DNA of 64,000 bases from Pseudomonas sp. N3-W (GCF_024970185.1 NZ_CP103965.1:1918001-1982000); one strand, 5' to 3'. Counted from the stretch's first letter, positions 9,155 to 18,482 are shown. Numbers and translations are program-made. Notes: a model not told the origin generated them from the sequence alone.

Positions 9155-9168
9155 CAATACCTGAGCCA
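9153..9168 (-). promoter_or_regulatory. Candidate sigma-54 promoter of the ABC importer operon
   Basis: Minus strand TGGCTC-AGGTA-TTGCT matches the -24/-12 consensus TGGCAC-N5-TTGCW with one mismatch and the required GG-to-GC spacing. It predicts a transcript start near 9142, 46 bases before the start codon. One-mismatch matches do occur by chance, so this is moderate evidence. Confidence 0.5.
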
Positions 9169-9418
9169 ATTTAGGTGAGCTGGATGACACTTTGATGTCG
9201 GTGCCATCCGCGCCCACCGTTTTTTGGCTCGGCGATGGAGGGTGCGAGATAAGCGTAGACCATCACCAAAAGCCCTGTTTGCAAGGACTTGGCCGCTTAT
9301 TTGCAGTGTTGTTTTCAGGCCGTTCGGCGGGTTTGTCATCGATCAGTCATATGTATTGCCTAGGCTTGCAATACGTTTCAGGACGCGCCATCCGGTGTCG
9401 TTCTGCCCCGAAACAGTG

Positions 9419-9432
9419 CTGGTCTAGTCCAG
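9419..9432 (+). promoter_or_regulatory. Candidate GntR operator before its own gene
   Basis: CTGGTCTAGTCCAG is a near-perfect 14-base dyad (two mismatched positions) 14 bases upstream of the regulator start codon. It shares the GGTCTAG core with 9143-9149. The rest of the 349-base gap 9097-9445 holds no gene; an inverted repeat GATGACAC/GTGCCATC lies at 9183-9208. Confidence 0.6.
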
Positions 9433-9445
9433 ATAGGTAACGTTG

Positions 9446-10159
9446 ATGCGCGTCGAGACAACCAAGGCAGTGACAACCATCGGCCAAGTACTTCGGGAAC
9501 AGCTCGACCACGGCCTGTTGGCGGCCGGCAGTAAACTGCCGGCCGAGCGCAAACTCAGTGAGTTGTTCGGCACCACGCGAATCACTGTGCGCGAGGCGTT
9601 GTTGCAACTGGAGGCGCAGGGGCATATTTATCGCGAAGAACGCCGTGGCTGGTTCGTCTCGCCACCGCGCCTGGCCTACAACCTGATGCAGCGCAGCCAC
9701 TTTCACGCGATGGTCAGTGCGCAGGGCCGAGTGCCGTCCACCGAAGTGATCTCGGCACGCTTGCAACCGGCGTCGGCGGCGGTGTGTGCCTGGCTGCAAT
9801 TGCCGGCGTTGTCGAGTGTGATCCAGATTTGCCGGGCACGGCGCATTGACGAGCGGCTGGTACTGTATGTAGAGCACTACCTGAATCCGCAGTTTTTTCC
9901 CGGGATCCTTGAGTTCGATTTGAATCAGTCAATTACCGAGTTGTATGCACGCAACTACGACTTGCACTACGGCCGGGTGCGATTCGAAATTGTACCTACG
10001 TCATTGTCGGCGGATGCGGCGGCGGCTCTACGGGTGTCGGTGGGCAGTCCGGGGTTGCGTATTGCCCGGGTCAACTACGATCAGCATGAGCGGTTGATCG
10101 ACTGTGATCTGGAGTTCTGGCGCCATGATGCGATTCATGTCGGAGTGGATGTCGCCTGA
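9446..10159 (+). CDS. GntR family transcriptional regulator, HutC/PhnF subfamily (UTRA domain)
   Basis: About 237 residues. The N-terminal winged helix-turn-helix is clear: AGSKLPAERKLSELFGTT followed by RITVREALLQLEAQG. The C-terminal UTRA ligand-binding domain includes ICRARRIDERLVLYVEHYLNP. Members usually repress uptake or catabolic genes until a small effector binds. It is divergent from the importer operon, and both promoters carry related dyads, so it probably represses both. I chose ATG 9446; a TTG one codon earlier is possible. By analogy the effector could be the imported compound or a phosphorylated product of it. Confidence 0.88.
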   Translation: MRVETTKAVTTIGQVLREQLDHGLLAAGSKLPAERKLSELFGTTRITVREALLQLEAQGHIYREERRGWFVSPPRLAYNLMQRSHFHAMVSAQGRVPSTEVISARLQPASAAVCAWLQLPALSSVIQICRARRIDERLVLYVEHYLNPQFFPGILEFDLNQSITELYARNYDLHYGRVRFEIVPTSLSADAAAALRVSVGSPGLRIARVNYDQHERLIDCDLEFWRHDAIHVGVDVA

Positions 10160-10274
10160 GGCCAGGCAACTGAAAATATCCGCTACAAAAAAAGAACGCA
10201 TGATTCCGGTGGCAACGGCGCCCCGCTAAACTCTCTTGGCCAATCTCCCGATGCCTTTTTCTGCAGGGTCTGCC

Positions 10275-10847
10275 ATGCCGACGCCCGATGCTTCTCTCGA
10301 CGCCCCCGTCCCCAGTTTGTGGCAGCTGTTCTACAACTTTGTCTGGGTCGGCCTGTGTGGCTTTGGCGGAGTCATGCCCTGGGCCAGGCAGATGATGGTT
10401 GATCGCCGACGCTGGGTCAGCGAACAGGAGTTCAATGAACTGCTGAGCACCGGCCAGTTTTTCCCCGGCCCCAATATTGCGAACGTCGGGATCATCTACG
10501 GTCGTCGGCTGCATGGCTTGCCGGGGGCCTTCGTCACTGTCTGTGGCTTGTATCTTTTCCCTTCGCTGATCACCGTGCTCGCCGGGTTCGCCTACGCCAA
10601 GTGGTGGAGTCATGCGGTTGTACAGGAGGTCTTTGGCGCGGTGATGCCGATTGCCACCGGCTTGATGCTCGGCACGACGCTGCGACTGCTCAAGGCCATG
10701 CCCCGCACCCTGGCCAATTACAGTGCTTTTGTCCTGACTTTCGTATTGATGGCGGTGCTGGTGCTGCCGCTGTGGAGTGTATTGCTGATCTGCATCCCCG
10801 CGTCCCTGGCCTTGAGTTTCATTGGCAGCGCCAAGGCGGCCAACTGA
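10275..10847 (+). CDS. Chromate transporter, N-terminal half (short-chain CHR protein)
   Basis: A 190-residue membrane protein equal to one CHR domain. The family motif region is GFGGVMPWARQMMVDRRRW, then SEQEFNELLSTGQFFPGPN, followed by four hydrophobic stretches. Together with the next gene it should form the two-component version of ChrA, which exports chromate and perhaps related oxyanions. The start is ATG 10275 after CAGGGTCTGCC; an in-frame ATG exists at 10251. The stop is separated by one base from the next start. Confidence 0.85.
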   Translation: MPTPDASLDAPVPSLWQLFYNFVWVGLCGFGGVMPWARQMMVDRRRWVSEQEFNELLSTGQFFPGPNIANVGIIYGRRLHGLPGAFVTVCGLYLFPSLITVLAGFAYAKWWSHAVVQEVFGAVMPIATGLMLGTTLRLLKAMPRTLANYSAFVLTFVLMAVLVLPLWSVLLICIPASLALSFIGSAKAAN

Positions 10848-10848
10848 T

Positions 10849-11397
10849 ATGCAGAGCATCCTGCTGCACCTGATGATCCAGTGCGCACTGTGGTCGCTGA
10901 TGTCCATTGGCGGCAATACGGTCGCGCTGAGCGATATTCACCGCTACACCGTCACCGACATGAACTGGATCACTGACGGTCAGTTCGTCGCCTTTTTCGC
11001 CTTATCCCAGGCGCTGCCGGGGCCCAACGGCATGTTTCTGGTCTTTATCGGCCAACAGGCCGCTGGCGTGCCGGGAGCGATCGTTGCGCTGCTGGCCAAG
11101 CTGCTGCCTTGCTCGGTGCTGACGTATGTCGGGGCAGGCTGGCTGCAAAGGCACACCGAAACGCCTTGGGTGCAACGGGTCAAACGCAGCCTGGTGCCGA
11201 TTTCCATCGGGCTGATCCTCGCCGCCAGCTACATTCTGATCCGCAGCCTGGAAACCAGCGCCCCGAGTGTGCTGCTGACCCTGGCCAGTGCGGCGGTGGT
11301 GTATTTCAGCCGGATCAATGCGATCTGGCTGATTATCTTCGGCACTGCGCTGGGGCTGTTGAGTGCATGGCTGGGGGCTGGCTGGTTTCAGGCATGA
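10849..11397 (+). CDS. Chromate transporter, C-terminal half (short-chain CHR protein)
   Basis: A 182-residue second CHR domain: SIGGNTVALSDIHRY and FALSQALPGPNGMFLVFIG carry the motif, with four to five further hydrophobic segments. Short-chain CHR proteins work in pairs with opposite membrane topology, which fits the tight coupling of these two genes (TGA then ATG one base later). The gene ends five bases before the convergent channel gene. The actual substrate, chromate or another oxyanion such as sulfate, is not shown by sequence. Confidence 0.85.
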   Translation: MQSILLHLMIQCALWSLMSIGGNTVALSDIHRYTVTDMNWITDGQFVAFFALSQALPGPNGMFLVFIGQQAAGVPGAIVALLAKLLPCSVLTYVGAGWLQRHTETPWVQRVKRSLVPISIGLILAASYILIRSLETSAPSVLLTLASAAVVYFSRINAIWLIIFGTALGLLSAWLGAGWFQA

Positions 11398-11402
11398 GGT
11401 CT

Positions 11403-13571
11403 TCACTCATGGCTGCTTTCCTTTTGCGCGCCGCCGCCAGCGGTGATCACTTGCACGCTCATCCGCGGCGTCGCCAGATCCAGCCCGGCTTCATCCAGAT
11501 GGCGCTTGAGTGACAAATTGAACGCCCGCGACACTTCCCACTGCTTGATCGGCGCGGTCTTGAACCGGGCGCGAAGAATGGCGCTGCCGGACTCGAAACT
11601 TTCCACGCCCTGAATCTCCAGCGGTGACCAGATGTTGCGTCGTTGCAGCGGATCGGTGCGCATTTTCTGGCCGACTTCACGCATCAATTTGATCGCATCG
11701 TCGATCTCCATGTTGTACGGCACCGCCACCCGGAAGATCGCGTAGCCGAATTCCCGGGAGTAGTTCTTGATGCTTTTGATTTCGCTGAAGGGAATCGTGT
11801 GGACGATGCCGTCGATGTCGCGCAGGCGCACCGTGCGGATGGTCAGGCCTTCGACGGTGCCCAGGTGGCCGCCGACGTCCACGTAGTCGTCGATGGCCAG
11901 GGAGTCTTCGATGATGATGAACAGACCGGTGATCAAATCCGCGACCAGCGACTGCGCACCAAAACCGATGGCCAGGCCGATCACGCCGGCACCGGCCAGC
12001 AGTGGCGTGACGTTCATGCCCATGTTGGCCAGGGCGACGATCAGCGCAATGATGAAGATCGCCACGAACAGCACGTTGCGGATCAGCGGCATCATCGTTT
12101 GCGCGCGGGCGTTGGCCAGGCCTTTGCGTGAGCGGGTGAGGGCGTGGTGCACGGCGGTGTCGCTGAGAATCCAGATCAGCCAGGCGAAGATCAGTGTCCC
12201 GCCGAGACTGAACAGCTTGACGCTGACTTCATGGCCTTCGCCTTCGGTGAAGGCAATCAGCGACATGCCCCACACCCGCAGGCCGAGTTCGATGAATGTC
12301 AGCCAGACCAGCAGATGCGCGAGGGTGTAGAAGAAGCTTTTCAGGCGCTCGGAATACAGCGCATGGCGTTTCACGCCCCGTTGCGGTTTGAGCGAATGGC
12401 GGCGTACCAGCCCGTTGATGACCATGCACAACACCAGCAGCACGGTGCAGATCAGCGACTGACGCAGCGCTGTGCTGGTGTCGCCCGCCGAGAAAAAAGT
12501 CGCAAACAGCGAGATGCCCACCAGCACCAGCGCCGGCAAATACCAGAAGGTCCCGAGAATATCGATGGTGTCGCTCAGGGCGCGCCGGGTCAGGCGTCGG
12601 GACAGCGGCTGGTTGCGGATCAAGTGTGCGATGGGGCGTCGGAACCGCAGGATAAACAGACCGGTGGACAGCGCCGCCAGCACATTGGCGAGCGTTGCGG
12701 CAGTGTGGGCCAGGTGGCTGCCGAGGCTGTCGACCAGTCTTGGATCGCTGATCGCCTCGCCGAAGGCCGCGAAGCTGCCGATCAGCCACAGCGGACGAAA
12801 GGCCTGATGGCGCAGGATATACAGGGCGCGGTGACGGTGCGGGCCGTCGAGTACGGAAAACGCGATCACACAGATTGCCGAGAAACAGGTGCCGACGACC
12901 AGCGCATAAGCCAGCACCATGGCCAGACTCTTGCCCAATGACGAGGGCAGGGCGTAACTCATATAGACGGTAATCACCAACGCGATCAGCCACGGCCCGA
13001 GCTTGCGCAAGGCGAAGCGCAGCATGTCCAGCGCCTTGGGGTGTTGCGGCAGTTCCTCGGTCAGCCCGAAACGCATGCGTACCCGATGGCCGAGCCAGAT
13101 CAGCGCGGCAGCCAGCAGGCTCCAGACCATCAGAATCATCGCGAAGCCGAAGATGATCGGCAGCCATTCGTTGCTCGGCACGATCAATGCCGCGAGTTCA
13201 TCCTTGGCCAGGTCAAACTCTTCGGACCAGCGGGTGATCGGGCTGTCGGCTCCGGAAAACTGCTTTTCGAAACTGGCCAGCGTGCCGCCGATCAAGCCGA
13301 GTACACCTTCTTCGGGCGTCGCCTGGGCTTTTTTGGTGACGTCACGCAGCTTTTTCAGGTCCGCCAGCAGTTTGGTTCGCTGTTGATCGTTTTCCAGGGA
13401 CTTGATTACTTCGTCCAGCGATTGTCCCAGCGGTTCTTGCGCCTCGGGTTGGGTTTTGGTCTGACTGGTAAGCAGCCCCGGCAAGCTGACTGCCTGCGCA
13501 GGTGCCATCGGCAGCAACGTCATGAGGCAGACAAGGAGTAAACAGGGCAGGGCGAAAAGACGAGCGAACAC
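11403..13571 (-). CDS. Large MscS-family mechanosensitive channel (YbiO-like)
   Basis: A 722-residue inner-membrane protein. It has a signal peptide (to PAQA), a periplasmic helical domain with coiled-coil character, about ten membrane segments, and the MscS core near residues 540-610: GAGVIGLAIGFGAQSLVADL is the pore helix and DYVDVGGHLGTVEGLTIRTV the beta domain. Such channels open under osmotic downshock. The size and long N-terminal extension resemble E. coli YbiO/YbdG rather than MscS itself. Translation starts at GTG 13571. It is convergent with the chromate transporter pair. Confidence 0.88.
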   Translation of the reverse strand: MFARLFALPCLLLVCLMTLLPMAPAQAVSLPGLLTSQTKTQPEAQEPLGQSLDEVIKSLENDQQRTKLLADLKKLRDVTKKAQATPEEGVLGLIGGTLASFEKQFSGADSPITRWSEEFDLAKDELAALIVPSNEWLPIIFGFAMILMVWSLLAAALIWLGHRVRMRFGLTEELPQHPKALDMLRFALRKLGPWLIALVITVYMSYALPSSLGKSLAMVLAYALVVGTCFSAICVIAFSVLDGPHRHRALYILRHQAFRPLWLIGSFAAFGEAISDPRLVDSLGSHLAHTAATLANVLAALSTGLFILRFRRPIAHLIRNQPLSRRLTRRALSDTIDILGTFWYLPALVLVGISLFATFFSAGDTSTALRQSLICTVLLVLCMVINGLVRRHSLKPQRGVKRHALYSERLKSFFYTLAHLLVWLTFIELGLRVWGMSLIAFTEGEGHEVSVKLFSLGGTLIFAWLIWILSDTAVHHALTRSRKGLANARAQTMMPLIRNVLFVAIFIIALIVALANMGMNVTPLLAGAGVIGLAIGFGAQSLVADLITGLFIIIEDSLAIDDYVDVGGHLGTVEGLTIRTVRLRDIDGIVHTIPFSEIKSIKNYSREFGYAIFRVAVPYNMEIDDAIKLMREVGQKMRTDPLQRRNIWSPLEIQGVESFESGSAILRARFKTAPIKQWEVSRAFNLSLKRHLDEAGLDLATPRMSVQVITAGGGAQKESSHE

Positions 13572-13648
13572 TAGGCGGTCAACCTCGGGATGAGCGGATC
13601 GACCGAGTGTACGAGCCCGTCAAAATCAATGCGAGCCGCGACGCGGAT

Positions 13649-13825
13649 TTATTCGTTGAGTTTGGCGAGGATCTTGTAAACGACAGTGGCGAGGATCAGC
13701 AGCATGCCGACCCACATGGCGAAGACGCCGGCGTTCTTGTCACGGAAATTGAAGCCGACGGCGAGCAGGATCATCCCGCATAGAATCGGAATCAGCATGG
13801 CGTGGAACGAAGACATCGAAATCAT
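13649..13825 (-). CDS. Small membrane protein, 58 residues, unknown function
   Basis: The reverse strand encodes a 58-residue protein beginning MISMSSFHAMLIPILCG and ending YKILAKLNE, with two hydrophobic helices separated by the short loop NFRDKNAG. AAGG lies about nine bases before the ATG. It is too short for many gene finders. I know of no function. It lies alone between apeB and the MscS channel gene on the same strand. The alternation of two helices and basic or polar turns makes a real small inner-membrane protein likely. Confidence 0.7.
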   Translation of the reverse strand: MISMSSFHAMLIPILCGMILLAVGFNFRDKNAGVFAMWVGMLLILATVVYKILAKLNE

Positions 13826-13932
13826 GGTGACAGCCTTGTCGTAGGGGGTATTTGAAGTCTAGGTGGCTTTTGGCGAGCGGGGGTGATGTGGATCAGAAAT
13901 CAGCCGCCTGCATCCATCAGCGGCTGAACCGG

Positions 13933-13960
13933 CGCCTTCGCGAGCCGGCTCGCGAAGGCG
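13933..13960. repeat. Perfect 28-bp palindrome (REP-related)
   Basis: CGCCTTCGCGAGCC followed by its exact reverse complement, just past the 3' end of apeB. A second hairpin, CAGCCGC/GCGGCTG, lies at 13901-13926. The core TTCGCGAGC resembles the REP tail. No T-run follows. Confidence 0.8.
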
Positions 13961-13981
13961 TTGCGACGAAACTTCAGAGGG

Positions 13982-15271
13982 CTACGGCAACTCGCGGCAG
14001 GCGTAGAACGCGCTCAGCACTTTGACCAGGTGTGCCAGGTCATGGCTGCCGCACAGCTCGCGGATCGAGTGCATGGCGAACGTCGGCAGGCCGATGTCCA
14101 CGGTGCGCACGCCCAGGTGGCTGGCGGTGATCGGGCCGATTGTCGAGCCGCAACCCATGTCGCTGCGGACCACGAAGCTTTGCACCGGCACTTCTTCGGC
14201 CATGCACAGATGGCGGAAAAAGCCTGCGGTTTCGCTGTTGGTGGCGTAGCGCTGGTTACTGTTGACCTTGATCACCGGGCCGGCGTTGAGTTTAGGGCCG
14301 TGGTTGGCGTCATGCTTCTCGGCGTAGTTGGGGTGTACGCCGTGGGCGTTATCCGCCGAGACCAGCAGGGATTTCTGAATGGTGCGTACGAACTCGTCAC
14401 CTTCAGGCAACAGGCGACGCAGGGTTTGTTCCAGCATCGGGCCATCGGCACCGCACGCCGAGCAGGAGCCGACTTCTTCGTGGTCGTTGCACACCAGCAC
14501 GCAGGTTTCATCGGTTTCGGCGTTCAGCAGCGCTTGCAGTCCGGCGTAGCACGACAGCAGGTTGTCCAGGCGTGCGCCGGCAATGAAGTCGCCATGCAGA
14601 CCGATGACTGCTGCGCTTTGGGTGTCGTAGAAGCTCAACTCGTAGTCGAGTACCACGTCAGCGTTCAAGCCATGCTCGCGGGCGAGTTGATCGGTCAGTA
14701 CGGCGCGGAAATCCACTCGCTCGTCACCGGCGAACTGCGCAAGGATCGGCGGCAATTCAGTCTGGGCATTGATCGCCCAGCCCTGATTGGCTTCACGGTT
14801 CAGGTGAATGGCCAGGTTGGGGATGATCGCAATCGGCGCCTTGAAGTCGATCAGCTGGCTTTCGACCTTGCCGTCGCGGCGGAATGTCACGCGGCCGGCC
14901 AAGGACAAATCGCGGTCGAACCACGGCGCGAGCAATGCGCCGCCATACACTTCGACCCCCAGTTGCCAGAAGCCCTGGCGTTGCAGTTCCGGCTGCGGCT
15001 TGACGCGCAGGCACGGGCTGTCGGTGTGGGCGCCGACCAGGCGAATACCGCCGTGCAGCGGCGAGTGGCGGCCCATCTTGAAGGCGACGATGGAGGAATC
15101 GTTACGGGTGACGTAGTAACGACCGTTGGCCTCGGTGGTCCAGGGATCGCGCTCGTCAAGCCGCACAAAGCCCGCCGCTTCCAGGCGCTGAACAAGGCTG
15201 GCGGTGGCATGAAACGGGGTAGGGGAGGCCTTGAGGAAGTCGATCAGGCCTTGGTTCAACTCTTCGCGCAT
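13982..15271 (-). CDS. apeB: M18 family aminopeptidase
   Basis: A 429-residue cytoplasmic metallo-aminopeptidase (aspartyl aminopeptidase family). Metal ligands are visible in [13 protein letters not shown], in the HEEVGS segment near residue 265 and in the C-terminal [28 protein letters not shown] and [11 protein letters not shown] are family signatures. It probably removes N-terminal acidic or neutral residues in peptide turnover, as a large oligomer. Length is normal for the family. It is transcribed alone, with two hairpins downstream. Naming follows the P. aeruginosa orthologue as I recall it. Confidence 0.92.
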   Translation of the reverse strand: MREELNQGLIDFLKASPTPFHATASLVQRLEAAGFVRLDERDPWTTEANGRYYVTRNDSSIVAFKMGRHSPLHGGIRLVGAHTDSPCLRVKPQPELQRQGFWQLGVEVYGGALLAPWFDRDLSLAGRVTFRRDGKVESQLIDFKAPIAIIPNLAIHLNREANQGWAINAQTELPPILAQFAGDERVDFRAVLTDQLAREHGLNADVVLDYELSFYDTQSAAVIGLHGDFIAGARLDNLLSCYAGLQALLNAETDETCVLVCNDHEEVGSCSACGADGPMLEQTLRRLLPEGDEFVRTIQKSLLVSADNAHGVHPNYAEKHDANHGPKLNAGPVIKVNSNQRYATNSETAGFFRHLCMAEEVPVQSFVVRSDMGCGSTIGPITASHLGVRTVDIGLPTFAMHSIRELCGSHDLAHLVKVLSAFYACRELP

Positions 15272-15341
15272 AAGAAGCTCCAGACAGCAGTGGCGGGAGT
15301 TTAACGTATTGATCGCAGGCTTTGGGCATGACGTGAGTCGG

Positions 15342-16439
15342 TCACGTCAGCACCCGATTTTTCAAATACTTCATGATCACCCGTTCATCTTCGGTCTTTT
15401 GCGGCTTGGGCAATTGCTCTGGCCAGTGATGATGAGTGTTCAGCAGTTTTTTCTGACGGGTTTTGTCCCAGCGCAGAATCTCTCGTGAAGCACATTCCCA
15501 CCATTCGTGCCGGCAGACATCGTAGTACGGATCGGCGGGGGCGGCGCTGCCATAGAGCAAGTCGCGGCCGACCTTTCTCAGGGGGCCGCGCTGATTGCGC
15601 AGCTTCCATTTGATTTTCAGTCGATGCCAGGCTGACGGGAAAGGTTTGCTGCGTGGCACGTCGCGGCACAGCTCGACCAGCTCCTGGCTGAACGCTTCAC
15701 CGTGCTGCGAGAAAAAGTACGCCTGCATCGCGTGGAAAAAGCGTTTTTCGGCGAAGTAGTGATAGACGTATTTTTTTGCCTCGGTCACGGGTTTGCCGCG
15801 CATCGCGAACGACAGGGCGATCTGTTCGATGGTGTGGATATCGAAACCGCCACGGGTCCATTCGTCGATCAGTTTGATGGACTCGTCGAATAGCGGGCTG
15901 TCCTGGTCGGTCACCCCGCACAGGCCGCTGTTGTAGAGTTTGAAACCGTTTTGCCGGTCTATGCCGTGTGCGCTCAGGCAGCGGCCAAGTCGCACGTAAT
16001 CCTGACGATCATAGACGTCCTGCCAGTTGTACTCGAAGCGGTCCATCAGGTAGTGACCGGGCTGGATTCGCTGGAATATCTGGCTCGGGTCGCAGATGAA
16101 CAGGGTGTCGGTGTCGACGAACAGGGTCTTTTGCGCGTACTTCAGGCCCTCGGCAATGGCGCAGGCCTTGCGGCGGTGGTGATAGCCGTTGCGGCCTTGC
16201 CACAGCGTCAGGGTTTCCTCGCTCAGGAATACCGTTTCAACCGGCCAGCCGGCATAGTCCTCGGGGCGATCAGTGAGGATTCTGATGCTCGGCATCGTGC
16301 CGGCCTTGCCATGAGACAGTGCGGTCAAAATGCTGAATTTGGCTTCGCGACGATAAACGTCCTGATTGCCATAGATCAGATAAAGCAGTTGCTGCCGGGT
16401 TTTCTCGACAGGTGTTACCAGGGACTCGGAACAGCTCAT
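15342..16439 (-). CDS. Putative glycosyltransferase (GT-A fold, GT8-like)
   Basis: About 365 residues. [16 protein letters not shown] holds a DxD motif (DTD) of the type used to bind a nucleotide sugar and metal; LYNSGLCGV downstream is typical of GT8-like enzymes. No signal peptide or membrane helix is visible, so it is probably cytoplasmic. I start it at the ATG preceded by AAAAGGA; the longer reading begins with GTG at 16469. The C-terminal 100 residues are basic and rich in Trp and His. Acceptor unknown. The neighbours apeB and rluA give no hint. Confidence 0.72.
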   Translation of the reverse strand: MSCSESLVTPVEKTRQQLLYLIYGNQDVYRREAKFSILTALSHGKAGTMPSIRILTDRPEDYAGWPVETVFLSEETLTLWQGRNGYHHRRKACAIAEGLKYAQKTLFVDTDTLFICDPSQIFQRIQPGHYLMDRFEYNWQDVYDRQDYVRLGRCLSAHGIDRQNGFKLYNSGLCGVTDQDSPLFDESIKLIDEWTRGGFDIHTIEQIALSFAMRGKPVTEAKKYVYHYFAEKRFFHAMQAYFFSQHGEAFSQELVELCRDVPRSKPFPSAWHRLKIKWKLRNQRGPLRKVGRDLLYGSAAPADPYYDVCRHEWWECASREILRWDKTRQKKLLNTHHHWPEQLPKPQKTEDERVIMKYLKNRVLT

Positions 16440-16487
16440 CCGGACTACATCCTTTTCGTTAAAACGCACCTTGCACTCGGGCAGGGT

Positions 16488-17123
16488 TTAAAACGGTGCA
16501 GGGCACTCGAAGCGCAGGCGTTCACCGGTTTGTGGGTGAGTGAAGCTCAGCATGCTGGCATGCAGGCACAGGCGTGGCCAGGCGGCGAGGGCCTGTTCGT
16601 GGGCATAGAGCCCATCGCCCAGCAGGGGGTGGCCAATGGACAGCATGTGTACGCGTAATTGATGGGATCTGCCAGTGATGGGGGTCAGTTCCACGCGGCA
16701 CCAGTCGCCGCAACGCTCCAGTACGCGCCAGAAGGTCAGGGCGTGTTTGCCGAATTCATGGTCCACCACATGGCGTGGCTTGGTCGGCGGGTCGTAGCGC
16801 AAGGGCAGGTCGATGCTGCCGCTGTCCAGTTCCGGTTGGCCCCAGGCCAGGGCGGTATAGGCTTTTTCGGTTTCGCGATCATGAAACTGCCGAGACAGTT
16901 CGCGGTGCGTGTCCGGGTCACGGGCCAGCAAAATGATGCCGGAGGTTTCCCAATCGAGCCGGTGGACGATTCGGGCTTCGGGGTAGCCGTTTTCTTGCAG
17001 GCGGGTGATCAGGCAGTCCTTGTTGTCATCGGCCCGGCCAGGGACTGAGAGCAACAGGGTCGGTTTATCCACCACCAAAACGGCGGCGTCCTGATGAATG
17101 ATGCGGATGTTGGACAACGGCAT
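16488..17123 (-). CDS. rluA: Pseudouridine synthase RluA
   Basis: A 211-residue RluA-family enzyme that isomerises a uridine in 23S rRNA and, in RluA itself, position 32 of some tRNAs. The catalytic Asp lies in IVHRLDWETSGI; further family motifs are PITGRSHQLRVHM and HPLLGDGLYA. It lacks an S4 domain, which fits the short RluA type rather than RluC or RluD. It follows minE in the same direction after a long hairpin. Confidence 0.9.
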   Translation of the reverse strand: MPLSNIRIIHQDAAVLVVDKPTLLLSVPGRADDNKDCLITRLQENGYPEARIVHRLDWETSGIILLARDPDTHRELSRQFHDRETEKAYTALAWGQPELDSGSIDLPLRYDPPTKPRHVVDHEFGKHALTFWRVLERCGDWCRVELTPITGRSHQLRVHMLSIGHPLLGDGLYAHEQALAAWPRLCLHASMLSFTHPQTGERLRFECPAPF

Positions 17124-17149
17124 TAAAACAGCCTCGTAACAAACGCCAA

Positions 17150-17195
17150 CGGCGGGTCAGGTCCCTTTCTTCAACAGAAGGGACCTGAGCCGCCG
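17150..17195 (-). terminator. Long hairpin after minE
   Basis: An 18-bp stem with one mismatch (17150-17167 with 17178-17195) around a 10-base loop, between minE and rluA. It lacks a proper T-run, so it may be an attenuator, a processing site or an mRNA 3' protector rather than a strict terminator. Confidence 0.5.
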
Positions 17196-17214
17196 TGGCT
17201 CCAGCCGGATCGAC

Positions 17215-17469
17215 TCAGCGATCTGGCAGGGTGATATTGAGTTCCAGAATCGAGCAGCTGCCCTGGTTTTCCAGAGCGACGTGCACATCATCGGACCCGA
17301 TATTGACGTACTTGCGGATCACCTCGACCAGTTCCTTCTGCAAGGCTGGCAGGTAGTCCGGCGTACTGCGCTGGCCGCGTTCATGCGCCACGATGATCTG
17401 TAGACGCTCTTTCGCTACCGACGCGGTGCTGACCTTTTTGCTGGCACGAAAGAAGTCAAAAAGATTCAT
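17215..17469 (-). CDS. minE: Cell division topological specificity factor MinE
   Basis: An 84-residue protein. [12 protein letters not shown] is the membrane-targeting N terminus, and the anti-MinCD segment ([17 protein letters not shown]) follows, then the dimerisation domain. MinE stimulates the MinD ATPase and drives pole-to-pole oscillation, keeping the division septum at mid-cell. The start codon overlaps the minD stop by one base (TAATG), so the two are coupled. Confidence 0.96.
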   Translation of the reverse strand: MNLFDFFRASKKVSTASVAKERLQIIVAHERGQRSTPDYLPALQKELVEVIRKYVNIGSDDVHVALENQGSCSILELNITLPDR

Positions 17470-18281
17470 TATCTACCTCCAAACAGGCGCTCGAAGAAGC
17501 CCTTCTTCGTAACATCGAGGAAACGATGCTCCACGGTTTTGCCCAGCAGACGATCAACGGCATCGCTGTACGCCTGACCGGCGTCGCTCTGGTCGTCGAG
17601 AATAACGGGCACACCCGAGTTGGAAGCTTTCAGTACTGCCTGGGATTCCGGAATCACGCCCAGCAGGGTCACGGCCAGAATCTCTTTGACGTCTTCGACG
17701 CCCAGCATTTCGCCGTCGCTCACGCGTTGCGGGTTGTAGCGGGTCAGCAGCAAGTGTTCCTTGATCGGGTCCTCGCCCTTTTCAGCGCGGCGGGACTTGC
17801 TGGCCAGCAGGCCCAGCATGCGGTCCGAGTCACGTACCGAAGACACTTCCGGGTTGGTCACGACGATCGCTTCATCAGCGAAGTACATGGCCAGGTGAGC
17901 GCCTTTCTCGATACCCGCCGGGGAGTCGCAGACCACGAACTCAAATTGTTCCTTGAGCTCCATCAGGACTTTTTCCACGCCTTCCTGGGTCAACGCGTCT
18001 TTGTCGCGAGTCTGGCTGGCGGCCAGCACGTAGAGGTTTTCCAGGCGCTTGTCTTTGATCAGGGCTTGCTGCAGGTTGGCTTCGCCGTTGACCACGTTGA
18101 CGAAGTCGTACACCACGCGGCGCTCGCAACCCATGATCAGGTCGAGGTTACGCAAGCCGACGTCGAAGTCGACGATCACTGTTTTGTGGCCGCGCAGAGC
18201 GAGGCCGGTACCGATAGCGGCGCTGGTGGTGGTCTTACCCACACCACCCTTGCCGGATGTAACCACGAGAATCTTGGCCAA
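17469..18281 (-). CDS. minD: Septum-site determining ATPase MinD
   Basis: A 270-residue deviant Walker ATPase. The Walker A motif KGGVGKTT lies at residues 10-17, and the C-terminal amphipathic membrane helix is [14 protein letters not shown]-bound MinD dimers sit on the membrane and recruit MinC and MinE. The start codon is TTG (18279-18281) preceded by AGGGGTG, which is unusual but gives the normal N terminus [14 protein letters not shown] 201-base gap separates it from minC and may hold a separate promoter. Confidence 0.96.
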   Translation of the reverse strand: MAKILVVTSGKGGVGKTTTSAAIGTGLALRGHKTVIVDFDVGLRNLDLIMGCERRVVYDFVNVVNGEANLQQALIKDKRLENLYVLAASQTRDKDALTQEGVEKVLMELKEQFEFVVCDSPAGIEKGAHLAMYFADEAIVVTNPEVSSVRDSDRMLGLLASKSRRAEKGEDPIKEHLLLTRYNPQRVSDGEMLGVEDVKEILAVTLLGVIPESQAVLKASNSGVPVILDDQSDAGQAYSDAVDRLLGKTVEHRFLDVTKKGFFERLFGGR

Positions 18282-18482
18282 GGTGTTTCACCCCTAAGGA
18301 AAAAGGACTTTTAGCCCCTGAAAAACATCTCTTGAAAAACTACTGCAGTCGGACAGCCTTGGCTGGAATCCGGTCCTGGGCGGGGTTTACGTTGGGTAAA
18401 CACTGCTTTTGGCCTTTTTCCCACTTCGTTTGAGCCGTTTTCGCTACGTTTTAGAGATGCTTGGAAAATGCGGCAGTATCCG

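Noticed and set aside
13961..15304. 447-codon plus-strand frame opposite apeB
   Set aside because: It is the exact shadow of apeB, whose protein has all M18 motifs. Long antisense frames are common in GC-rich DNA.
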